Of a stretch of 64,000 nucleotides of DNA, positions 21,766-32,964 are shown one piece after another (the stretch's first letter is position 1; each line of letters starts with the position of its first letter). The notes under the pieces were generated by a model that searched no databases, was not told where the DNA came from, and saw nothing but the letters and a program-made list of their open reading frames with translations. The stretch is from Pohlia nutans. Taxonomy: Eukaryota > Streptophyta > Bryopsida > Bryales > Mniaceae. Where the stretch lies: positions 15,549,501 through 15,613,500 of the forward strand of contig CM040107.1 in NCBI GenBank assembly GCA_022496805.1, written 5' to 3'. The position numbers and the translations under genes are program-made.

Positions 21766-22404
21766 ACAAATGAGGCTACTCCGCACAAGACTATTTCATT
21801 CTAGACTAGTTTCTAGAGATTGAGAGGAGTAGTTTGAGGTTTCTACTAAGGAGAACGTACTGTCGGCTAAGGAAAAGCACCAGTATGCTAGTAAGTCGGC
21901 TCCTGCATACCCACAGACTACTGCAACTAACCAAGATACAACCACAAAGAGTGATACAAGAGCAGGAAACAGCAGTAGTCTAACAACAGTAGTCTAACAT
22001 ACTAGTACGCACAAGAAGAGTTTAAGACAAGAACGAAGTACAATTGAGGCTGCCAAAAAGATGTACAAATGGTATAGCAACATCTCTCCCAAAGAGAGTG
22101 AAGGTACATATAGGAGACTGGTCTGACAGTGTGTCAGACTGGTCGACCGGAAAAGTCGAGTCGACCAGTCTGTATTAGCCTGTACTGCCGGGTATCGCCT
22201 GCCAGGTCTATTCCTGCCGGGTATAGACTAGCCTACTCTTAGCCTAAGGGAATATCAACTAATATTCGGTTAACATTGCCCTCCCTCTGAGCTAAGTACC
22301 TCTGTGGACTTTAGACTACCCCGGTAGGCGACTAGGGGAAAATGGTCACGAGGAATGACAAAATTACCCGCGGTCGAGTAATCGACCTAGCTATAGTCGA
22401 CTCG
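21766..22404. other. Probable 3' LTR region of the GTCG-rich element
   Basis: No ORF. Rich in GTCGAC-type words and short inverted segments (for example GACTGGTCGACC near 22138). Its position immediately 3' (minus strand) of the extra ORF suggests LTR, but I could not pair it with a second copy. Confidence 0.35.
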
Positions 22405-25032
22405 TCACTTGTGGACATCGCTAGAATCCTCGGTCATGCCTGGTGTGCGTATATCTGGAGGCATTCCTGAGAAGTCGAACCCCAGAGAGTGTGGTGAAGA
22501 GATTACTGGTAAACCGACTCGGGTGTTGTCTAGCGATGGTGTAGGTGCTCTCGTCATCTGGTCGGGTGCTAGCGGCTACTGATCCTGCTGCTGCTGTGGA
22601 GAAGGAGGGTGTTGAGCTGCTGGCTGCTGTTGCACCGTGTCTTGAGGGTTGACTGGCGGTGTCTGCTGGTCTTGTTGTTGCTGATCGCGATCCTCATCTT
22701 CATTGGTCGACTCGCTGTCGTCTTCGTCGTCGTCCTCACTTAACTTGACGTCGGTAGTCAAGACCTCGTCGTCGTCAGTCAACTGGTTCTCCCAGAGCGA
22801 ATGGTCGGGTTCGAGGTGGCTCGAATCCTTCTCTCCGTCTTCGTCGACTGCTGGAATCTCCAAGTCCAGGTGGTCGAGCTGAATTTGGTCGAGTTGCCTG
22901 TGGTACATGTTGAGCTGGTGGCGGTCGGTGCTGAGGGTGTGCTTGAGAACCTTGATGCGGTTTCTTGCCTTGAGTCGGAGTCGGTACTTGCGCGCTCGAA
23001 GTTTGTGGAATTGCAGCTCCCGACTTGCAAATTGGCGGGACTTCTCCTCATTGTCTTGGAGTAGTAGGTCGAGTGGGTTGTTGGAGTCGACTATGTCCTT
23101 CCAAGCTTGCTGAAGACTGAGCTGGGTTGCTGCTACCTCGGCTCATGCCGCTCCGAGTTCGTTTCGTACTACCACGAGCTCGCTCTGGTGTGTCTGTTCC
23201 TGCTCTCGACTGGTGTGGAGGTCGGCTTCGGTGTGGAGCTGGGCCAGTCTGTTGTCGGTCCGGCTCCTTTCCTCCGTGACGGTAGTGAGAGTAGTACGCA
23301 TTCTTGCCAGTTCGGTAGTGAGGTTGTCGACCTGTTGCTTGTAGGTTGTGGAGTCCTTGGTCAGTCGACTACTCTCCAATCGGTGGCGGTTAAGCTCAGC
23401 TTGAAGGGTGGTTTTTGCTTGAACCGCCTCAAACAAGAGGAGGTTCACTCGGGAGCCGACATCCTCAAGTCGACTTACTGCTCCTTGGACGTCATCCAGG
23501 CGCTGGCGCCAATGCATCGCTAATGTCATGGCTCGTGATGTTGGTGAGTCGGGTGCTGGTCGATTGACCCCGGGTAATGGCGGAGGTCGAGTCGTTGGGG
23601 AGACGGGCGGTGGCTGGCGAAATTCGCCGGTTGGTGCCGTTCCATATGCCGCTTCGAGGTTGAGTGGCGCAAAGTCGGATAGAGAAGGCGGACGTGTGTC
23701 AGGGATGGGGGTCTCACTTGGCGTTGGTGGTGGAATTGACTGGGCCTCGCTGTCGGATGAGGTCAGGTCGACCTGGCAAGGTAGAAATTGACTCAATGGG
23801 GTGAGTTGGCCTCGCTTGGCACGCTTCTCTTGTCGCTCCTGGTACCGCTTGCGTGCGTGTGAGGAGCGTGTCTCCCTTCGCTTTGCGGTCGGTTGACTCC
23901 CGGTAGTGGCTGTCGGTGCCACTGGGTTGGGTGTGGTTTGTCAACTAGGGGGCCGGGCAGTCGATGTTTGGCCTAGGTCGACTGGTCGGGGAGGCCGAAC
24001 ATGGTCCTTTGATGTGCGGTCGGCTCCAAGCCGGCCTTGGAAAACGATGTAGTCGGGTCCTCGGGAGCTGTTTTCCGAGTTCTCCGACTGTCGACGTCGG
24101 TCTTTGGTGTTCTGCTGGGCGACTGTTTGGTGTGCATACTCCTCGTCAGTGCTAGGAAAATAAGACTCAAGGAGGAAGTCCAATACCTGGGCTGAGGGGC
24201 AGATCGTGGTCTTCGTGGTCTGTATCGTCTTGATGTCGATGGCGATCGAGTTGAACATCCATGTCGCCCAGTCCCATTGCATGGCGCGGTCGATTAGGGC
24301 CTCGACTGTGCACACTACGTCGAGCATTTCCTTGCTGATGTAGGTCGTCCTGGGTTTGAACCCGAGGCCTTGAATGAATGCCGTCAGTCGCCTGTGGTGT
24401 TCGGGTTTGCAGTGGCAGATGCTGTAGCCCTCAGCAGTCTTGCCGGCAGCAGAATACTCTTCGAACCGACCCGGTGGGTACTCCGCAGGGTCGATTGGCT
24501 GTATAGTAATGCCAAATGGCAGTTTGAGGACCTCGTGAATCACAGTCGGGTCGACTGTGACTGTCTGTGTGCGGACGCGGGCGGTGATCGACTTGTTGGG
24601 GAGGTCGACTATCGCAGCGTTGACGAACTCCTCGATCAGCTCCATGCGTGGCGCGTGTTGGGGGTTGTCCCAGTCAAGTGCTACAAAGTCTGAAACGCAG
24701 ACCGCCTTGATGAAATCGGCCTTGGTCGTGTGTTCAATGGCGTACTCGCGCCATTCCCGAATCGGCCGCATCGACTGAAAGGCGAGGATTTTGTAGAGTC
24801 CCTCCCTAGTGCGGATCGGAATTTCGTAAGTCGGTGGTGCGGAGGACCAGAGGCGTCGGGGCCCGCGATTAGTCCACTTGCCTTTGGCCATCGATCGGTC
24901 GGCTGCAAATCTACGCACAAAGAGACAAGAGAAAGGACGGCGTAGCCCCAAAGTCGGCTCGCGCACAGTCGGCTGCAGTGCCGATGGGCGCGGTCGTTTC
25001 CTACTCAGTCTACTCTCGATTATCTCTCGCAT
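22405..25032 (-). pseudogene. Extra ORF of GTCG-rich Gypsy element
   Basis: One minus-strand frame of about 875 codons with in-frame TGA at 23941, TGA at 23143 and TAG at 22576; it continues openly for about 57 more codons to a TGA at 22405. A likely start is the MAKGKWTNRGPRR methionine near 24892. Domain order: an N-terminal globular region (TREGLYKILAFQSMRP, FVNAAIVDLPNKSITARV), a Pro/Ser-rich linker, a long coiled coil (MHWRQRLDDVQGAVSRLED through LNMYHRQLDQIQ), and an acidic then Gln-rich tail. The architecture parallels the CCGG-rich family's ORF, although the sequence is different. All three internal stops can come from single C-to-T changes (CGA, CGA, CAG). Function unknown. Confidence 0.65.
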
Positions 25033-25278
25033 AGTCGGGCTACGGGGTCGCTTGACTACTCTTCGCCGTTCTACTCGTGATTGTCTAAATCGCTTGCTAA
25101 GAATGCATAAGGCAAGGGCCGCGGAGTGGCGGTCGGCTGGAGGAGAAGGGAAGGAGGGAGGAGAGTGAGCAAGGAGAGATAGGAGGCGCGCGGCCTGTGG
25201 GTCGGCTGGAGAGGAAGCTTATGACAATGGCGAGGAAGCAAGAGGAGGAAGAAGGGGTGCAGCCATAGTGCTAAATAC

Positions 25279-26799
25279 TTACCCTATTGGCCTCGCATTC
25301 AAAACTAAGAGGATAGGTGAGGGCGGCGGCCATAAATATGGCGGCTCTTCTAGGGTTTGACCGGTCGGGTTGAACAGTCGGGTCGACCAGTCGAGTCGAC
25401 CAACGGTATCTAGGTCGGGTCGGGTCCGTTGCTGTCGGTTGGGCTCATCTTCGTTCTGTTCTAGTGTATACCTAATCTTTGATTTGCTTGTGAGTGGGCT
25501 AGTCAATTCGGTTGGAGGTTGATCGCCTAGAACTCGGTAGGGTTTGAGTTTGTTGACGTTGACCACTACCGGGTCGGGGTCAAAGTGCTCAATGCTGACT
25601 AGAAGGACAGTGTTGTTGGAAAGGGTATACTAGACACGATAAGGGCCAAACCATTTGCTACGAAGTTTACTGGCATGGACATTTGTCCCTTTCGGGTGCC
25701 AGAGGACTTAGTCGCCTACGTTGTATAGAGTCGACTGGCCTTGGGTCTGGGCCCACTGTGCTCGGTTCCATTGTTGTGCGCCGTGGTGGGTGGCTGCTGT
25801 CAGTCGGGTCTCGTCTAATTTCTCGAGTTCGGCGACTCCGGCTGCTAGTACTTGCCTGGGAGTGAAGTCGGTAGTCGATGTCGACCGTTGGGGCGGGATG
25901 ATGTATTCGGTTGGCATCATCGGCTTTAGACCATACACCAATTGGAAAGGTGTGTGGCCCGTGCCAACTTTGTATGCCGTTCGGTAAGCAAAAAGGACAG
26001 TATGGAGCTGTAAGTCCTAGTCGGTTCGATTAGCGTTGACTAGCTTCTGGAGCATCCGGACTATGACCTTGTTGGTGGACTTGGCTTGGCCGTTGCTTTG
26101 CGGATAGTATGTTGTTGAAGTTGTGTGTCGGAGTAGAAAATGCTCGGTGAGGGTGTGCACCGTGCTATTGATAAATTGGGTACCTTGGTCGCTGACTAGG
26201 TGGAGTGGTCATCCAAACCGGGTAAGGATTGCCTCGTACAGGAACTGTGCGGTCTCCCTGGCGGTGTATCCTCGGAGAGCTCTAGCCTCGACCCATTTGG
26301 TGGTATAGTCGGTAGCCACCAAAATGTATTGACACGCTGTATGTCGGGTCTTGTTGACGGGGCCTATGAAGTCGAGTCCCCATTTCATAAACGGTTCTGC
26401 GGGTAGTTGGGTGACGAGCTTCGAGGAGACTGTCTTGGGTAGTCCGCCTGTCATCTGGCATTCATGACACGACTGGCAGTACCGCACAGCGTCTTAGTGT
26501 AGAGTCGGCCACTTGTGGCCTGCGTCTAGTATTTTCCGGACAGTGATATCATGAGAAAAATGTCCTCCAGCGTTGCCTTTGTGTAATTCTTGGAGGATTG
26601 TTGTCGGCTGACTGCTGGTCAGTACTTGTAGGAGCTGGTGGTCCTTGCCGAGTCGGTACGGTTGGCCGTCGAGTACTTGGTACGGAATGGCTTTGTGAGC
26701 GATTCGCTTGCGAGCCTCCTTCGTCATGTGGGTTGGAAAAGTCCCGGTAGTCAAGTAGTCGACTATCGGGTGTAGCCAGTCGAGTTCGATGGAAAAGAG
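25279..26799 (-). pseudogene. Ty3/Gypsy integrase region, defective
   Basis: Minus-strand frame continuous with the gag frame. It contains an HHCC zinc domain (LHKGNAGGHFSHDI, then YCQSCHECQ), the DDE core with first Asp in WGLDFIGPV and second Asp in LVSDQGTQFIN, and YYPQSNGQAKSTNK where the catalytic Glu is expected; here Lys is encoded (about 26080-26082). The C-terminal part includes WHPKGTNVHASKLRSKWFGPYRV and KLKPYRVLG. In-frame stops: TAA 26494, TGA 26209, TAG about 26018, TAA 25708, TAG about 25628. No frameshift is seen. The Glu-to-Lys change and the stops make it inactive. Confidence 0.85.
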
Positions 26800-28944
26800 T
26801 TATGCGTCGACTGTCTGGTCGGGTATGCCTATGGCTGGCTCAGCCCCTTCATTTCTTGATAGTGCGTCGGCTACTCCATGTGTTTTGCCTGGTTTATAAA
26901 CCACAGTGAAGTCGGCGCTGAATGCGATGGACGGCGCTGAACGGCGATGTTGGACGGCGCTGAATGCGATGTTGTCTAGGTCGACTGTGGCCCGAGTCGG
27001 TTGGTCTGGGTTGTCTCGAGGGGTGATCGTTTGTTGCGGTAATGCATCCGCGTCCCAGTCGAGTGAGGGCGAGTCCCCAGTCGACTTTGGGTCTTTAGTG
27101 GAAGTTGTTGTTTCCAACTCGGCTTGGAATTGACGAACTTCCTGCATCATTTGATCACGTAGTAGTTCTTGGGCAGTCCAGTCGGTCGTTTCCTTGGTTT
27201 CGTCAGGAATCGGCTGGTCGGTAGTCGACTGGCTTCTGGTAATCGCTGCGACCGTTAGGTCACTAACCATAGTGTTCGGTAGTTCTTCAATGACTACTGA
27301 CGACGTGTTGGGCTTGGTCTCGATCTGCTGATTAAGGCATTTGATGACCTTCGGATCCTTCAGTAGGGGACACAAGTGAGCAAGGGAATATCCGTCGTGG
27401 TGTGCTATCTCGAGGCGGTCGACTCCTTGATTCGGCGGTAGTCGACACTGGTGTGGCTGCTGCTGCTGGGGCTGTCTTATTAGCCGCCGCACGCCTTTTT
27501 CCGATCTCGCTCTCGGATTGAGCCAGCAATTGCGTTCAAAATGGCCTAGCTTCTTGCATCGATTGCAAATTGCTCGTTTGGTAGTCTCGGTTTGCTCGGT
27601 AGAGGTCGAGTCAGGTTCCTTAGGTAGTCCGCTTTCTGCAAGCTTAGCCGATTTCTTGGCCTGGGCTAGTGTCGATCTTGGTAGTCCGATTGTGGCTACC
27701 TGCAGATACTCCAACAAACCAGCTCGGAAATTGCTTAGTAGGAAATTATCAGCCGGAAGGACCTCAAACTGGCTGGCAAGTTTCATCATCCGTTCATAGT
27801 AATCGTCAACCGACTCTTTGGCATCCTGTTTCATACTACGGAAACGTAGGTAAGCCTGGTCGTCATTGTCGATATCCTGGTAGCGGTGTTTGAAGGCATC
27901 GAGGATTCCGTGTAAGTCTTGGTGTGGGTATGACGTTCGTTGAGTCGAGAACCAATTATAGTTAGCAGCATCGACTAGTGAATTTCCAAATAACGCTATA
28001 GTAATAGCCGAATCGGTTTCGCCATTCAAAGTAAGGGCATTGAGAAATCGATGGACATGCGTAATGGCACACTTACCTTCCTTGTAGGTGGGCATCCCTA
28101 CCGGTTTCCGAGCAGTCGTCCGAGTCGGGAGTGTAGCTGCTGGGTAGGAAGGCTGCTGCTGCATCTGAGCTGTAGGTACCGAATAGCCTATCGACCGAGG
28201 GTTGTATAGAGCGCATTGTTCGAGAAGGTGACCATAGCCACCACAAGATGCACACATAGGTATGGTGGGCTGGTACTAGGTGACAGTCGATAGGACTCGT
28301 GGTTGGGTAGCTACCGGTCGATTGAATGGGTTTTGTGGCAAGGGCCTATTATGCGTCTGTGAAAACGATGGTTGATTGATAGGTTGAATCATAGGAATGC
28401 CTATCGCTGGTTGAGTTTGGTAACCACGTGGTAGACTAGTCCGAGGGGTCGACACTCTGGGGGTTGTAGTTTGGGCTACCCTCGGCTGATCTATGTATAG
28501 AATATTCGGCTCATGAAGATGAGTGCGAATATTCGGGAGACTGGGTCGAGAAACAACCTGGTTGACAGGTTGGTTAGATTGATAGATCTGTGTGATCCTA
28601 TCGACTAGGTCATTATCCAAGCCGTCTATGCCAGTCGGGTATGGGTTATCGGTACTCGCTGATCCGGGTCGACTATTCATTTGACCAGGAGAACTGGGTT
28701 CCTGGTGAAATGTAAGCGACAGGTCCGGTCGACCAGGTTGAGATTCCGAGTGTAGTTGCTCAGATGTCAGGTTCTGGCTGGATAAAAGTCCGGCCAGTTG
28801 GGAGTCAAATTCATCCCTATTACGACGTAGTTGATATCTTTCTAACTGTCGTTGATACGAAAGGATGGGAGGTTCGGTAGCGTACCTTACTAGTCGTTGA
28901 TACGCACTGGAAGGTCGTTCCGGTAAGTCGAGCGGGTCGTCCAC
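26800..28944 (-). pseudogene. Ty3/Gypsy gag fused by deletion to the RNase H end
   Basis: Begins MDDPLDLPERPSSAYQRL at 28944. One in-frame TAG lies at 28276. Then come a CCHC knuckle (CASCGGYGHLLEQC), a capsid-type gag core (LNGETDSAITIALFGNSL, then DAFKHRYQDIDNDDQAYL and VDDYYERMMKLASQF) and a second CCHC knuckle (CNRCKKLGHFERNC). After a linker the frame enters FTVVYKPGKTHGVADALSRN, the usual C-terminal end of Gypsy RNase H. Protease and reverse transcriptase are absent, so an internal deletion removed them while preserving frame. It ends at TAA 26800, and integrase follows in the same frame. This is probably a non-autonomous derivative. Related gag sequence lies at 20269-20760. Confidence 0.85.
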
Positions 28945-29129
28945 GACCCTTCGTGGAGAATGTCAAACCTCATTTTACCAAAAGCAGCTAGTTACGATTT
29001 CTAGGGCAACTAGGAGTAGTCTTTCCGCCATAAATAAGAGAAGTAATGGCCATAACGGCCCAGTTATTTATTTAGAGAAAGAGTGGCATCCGGGCGCAGC
29101 CTAGAGGAATTACTGCAGGACTAGATCGA
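28945..29129. other. 5' leader/LTR remnant of the GTCG-rich element
   Basis: Non-coding, located upstream (minus strand) of gag. It includes the TTCTCTTATTTATGGCGG motif shared with 19.84 kb. Copy C starts at its right edge on the opposite strand. Confidence 0.35.
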
Positions 29130-31426
29130 CAGCAGATTCCGGTAGGAAACTGGATGGGAGACTGGATACGTGAGGACGGGTCCCGGACGGACCCGGCCAC
29201 GATCCGAGCATTGAAGTGGGCCGCTCTAAATTGGGTGACCCACTGTTCGTTCACTCTCTACAGTTCTAGTCGTCCGCGCCAGCAGAATTTCGTGCTTCCG
29301 GATAGCAGTAGAGTTGATAGTGTGGGACCGGATGTAGAGAGTAGTGAGCGACCGTCTTGTGCAGATTTTGAGCGCCCGGGAGTGAAAGAAACTGAACACC
29401 CGGTGAGGAACAGCGACGCGAGGTTAGAATTTGACATAGGCGAGCATCCGGACAGTGCGCACCGCTATTTCCGGCGGAGTTTGAGGAAGAGAGGAAGTGC
29501 GCAGCCAGGAAGAGGGTCGCGGGGCCTCCAGGAAGTCATGAGAATGCCACGGAAGCGGAAAGGGAAGCGCCCGGAGTGGGAGGTGCGAGGTTTGCCGAGG
29601 AAAGAGAGAGCACATCCGGAGAAGGAGCTGCGCTACACCAGGAACAGTGAAGAATTTGGCCCGGGCTCGCAGCCATGGCACGCAGGGAAGCCGGGGCCAA
29701 GATTCCATAGAAGCGCATTTGCCCGAACATTCCGTAACACGAGCAAGACTTCGACGAGCTAATGCAGGACCTCCAGAAGATGGGATGTTTGGGATTGTTT
29801 GGGAGAGTGTGGGATGTGCAGGACTCGCGGATGCTGGAGGAAATCGAGGGCGGGCCAATGGTGGACGCCTTCCGGACAACCATCCGGGCGAAGTATGGCA
29901 GTTGGGCCCGGGAGATGTGGCGGGAACTGTACGACTTCCCGGACACCAACAAGGACCTGGAACCGGGAGGCAAGGGCGACACGGACAAGGTGAAGATGCG
30001 GTTCAGTCATCTCTCGGACAAGGACGGATTCAAGGTGGCAAATTGTATACTGCCCCGGGAGCAACGGCTGCTCCAGTACGTACTGCCCATCCTCAGTCCG
30101 GAGAAGCCCACCACCCTCACTGTGACGCTAGACCGGGGTATCTACTCCGCCCTTCTCCGGAAGAGACGGATCAACTGGCCGATCTTGATCCACTGGAACA
30201 CGCAGAAGTGGGCGGGTAACCTCGACAACAAGAAGGGATGCCCGTTAGCCCCATTTCTCTACCACTTGTACGAGAAACATGGGTGCCTCACGGTAGGGGA
30301 GAAGAAGAGGTTGGAGGTTGTGCCTATTCCGGGGGTGAGAAGCCCGACTAAGAAGAAGACGACGCTTCCGGGAGGAGGAGCAGGGACCAGCAGGCCCGGT
30401 TCGTCGTCCCGACCGGAGGAGAGAAGGATGGCTCCACCTGCACCCCAATCGGATAGGAGCAGAGTCCGGGGAGAGGAACGCCGGAAGGAGAAGGCAGATC
30501 AACCTGTAAGAAGGCCACCGGGCCATTCCAGTCCCAATCCGGCGAACAGGACGAAGTGGAGAGAAGACCGCCCGGAGGGAGGCCGACCCGGTGGCGCCAG
30601 GCCGCAACAGGAGGAGCGGCAGGAAAGGAGAAGGGACCCGGGGCTAGACCGACCGGGTGGAGCGAGACCTCAGCCGGAGCAAAGAACAAAGCCGAGGGAG
30701 GATTCGGATGAGGAGGAGGATTCTCCACAGCCAAAGCTGATCCGGAAGAAGCCGGCGAGAGGACAAGAGGCAATTCCTCAACCGGAGGTAGGCGGTCCTT
30801 CCCAGACGCAACCTCGGGTGGATCCGGTCAAGGAGTCCAAACCAGAGGAGGAGACAAGGCCTTCTCCACCCCAGCCCCAGGAGCATCCGGTAGAGGGATC
30901 CGGACCAATGGAGCAGGATTCTACCCCGGCGGCTCCATAGGAACGTATGGAAGAAGGGAAGCAAACAAACCGAGAGGGAGGTCCGTCTCAACCGCGATCC
31001 CAGGGTCGGAATGGGAAATTAGTCCTCACAATGGAGGGGGCGGAAGAACCGAAAGGGCCAGAGACCACGCCCGAAAGAAGGGACCGGCCCGGAGGAAAGT
31101 GACCCCTCTCAACAATCGCCCCAAGGAAGCAGGGGAGGACGAAGAGGAAACCGGAGACGAGGGGGACCGGGAGCAGAACCGGTCCAGGAAGCCGGCCCAT
31201 CCGGGAATGTGCCAGTGGAACGAGGAGAACCGCTCCGGATGGAGGACATGTTAGTGCAGACACGGGTGGACCTGGACATGGTTACGCAACAGTACAGCCC
31301 CATGTTCGCAGCTATCCGGGAGACAGGGACCCTTCTCCGGACGAACGACGCTCTGGAGTATCCGGCGCGGGTTCGGAAGCTCCAGAGGAAACTCATCCGG
31401 AGCAAGGAGAGGGAGAATGAAACGCC
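29130..31426 (+). mobile_element. CCGG-rich retroelement copy C, 3'-truncated
   Basis: Plus-strand copy matching B from its leader through the extra ORF. The main readable frame is 29762-30940, equivalent to the first two-thirds of the B protein, and it ends at a TAG that aligns with CAG in B. A further decayed part runs to about 31426, where homology stops abruptly inside the coiled coil (LIRSKERENE). Candidate ATG at 29675 has the same downstream in-frame TAG (29708) and TAA (29735) as copy B. One base missing near 29665 relative to B separates the leader ORF (29154-29762) from this frame. Beyond 31426 the sequence is unrelated. Confidence 0.75.
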
Positions 31427-32964
31427 ATATTCGTTTAGTTGGGACTATTCCGTGAAGTTGGGACAAAAGTAGGGTTCCAAAATCGAGGATTCAGAGCACA
31501 TTCGGCCACCTGTGTTGTACTGCAGACGACTGTGTTTTATTATTTTTAAATTCTTTTTGGGGGGTTTTTTCTAATTATTTAATTTTTGTATTTGTATTAC
31601 TAGATGTCCATCAACTGATCTTGGTGGTCATTAATTTCAGATTTTTCCGTAGATTCATCGATTGTAGATACTAGGATGTGCATGCATATGGTTGGTGTTC
31701 GGAACCCTTCTAAGACTTCTCACATTATAACTGGTCTAGAGACATGGTAAACTAGTGTGCACACATTGTATTCAAACATCAATTCCAAAATATGATCTCC
31801 CTTTGTTGCATTTAAGAATGCATCTTTCCAAAATTGCTGAATCCGGATAGGGCTTTAGTTTCAGCAAATAGGATTTAATATCCTGGAGGAGAAATCCAAA
31901 TTTTATAATATTCTTGTATTTGCTGTGCACTTTCTTCACTCCTTCCAAAATTAAATCACATACCAAAAAACCTATAAAGAGTAGACTGAGTTCTAGAAAA
32001 CTGTTCCACCTTTCATAACTTTTGCGTACATTTCAAAGACACATTATTTGATGTGTTGAAATCCTATTTGACTTCCTAACAATCGACAAGTCCTAAGTGT
32101 GCTTCGTAGCCATAACGGTCGCAATTTTGGGTGTGTCTACCTTCCTGCTCAAAAGATTATTAAGTGAATGTTGTCATCCGTCCAGGGCGCAGGCTCAAGA
32201 TGTACATGAGATGGCCTATGTTTCAATCTTCATGCACGTGCAGTGTTGAACTGGAAGTTATGGCGGCGTTCATACTCACTCATCTACTTAATATACACTA
32301 AACTTTGTCTTGCATGTTCATGGACGAAAACCCAATTGCTTGAGTACGACACGTACTCGCACTTCGGTTTAAGGCAGCACTCTTGTTTCTACGTTGCATA
32401 GGCAATACTCTATTGTCGGTTGTGTTGCACATAGAGTGCCTGTACGGCCCAACTCTTTCGTTACAGTGGGTAGTTGGAATGCTAAGTGAACAGTTGGCAC
32501 TACTTCAGTTTTTCATATTGTTGTTTCTGCAATGCTCATAGTTCTCTGACATAACTAGGAACTTTGCGATTTTCAATTCTTCCTGTTCATCTTACAGTAT
32601 GGTTGCTAAGTTCACCAAAAATTTCCTACATACTGCAACCGTTCCAATGTTTTCTTGATTACAATTTATCAAAACTTGATCTCATTTTCATTATTGCACA
32701 CCTGTGAGTTGCATACATGCAATTTTGTTGTTGTTAGTTGCATGCTTCTGTGCGGAGAGAAAGGCCTGCAGTCGGTACATTGATATTGTCATAGAGCCAA
32801 CTAACGAACAAAGTATTGTACGTTCATTGGCATCAGTAGGCATATTAATGTTCAATTATTGCACATGCAGACATACGACCACTGCATTGTGCGGTTCCAA
32901 TGCGGATTGTACTAGGACTGTCACGAATGTAATCTAAAGTATGATTTTGCAACCCCGTTTGACA
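31427..32964. other. Non-coding, nothing recognised
   Basis: AT-leaning unique-looking sequence with no supported ORF, exon or repeat. Confidence 0.5.
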
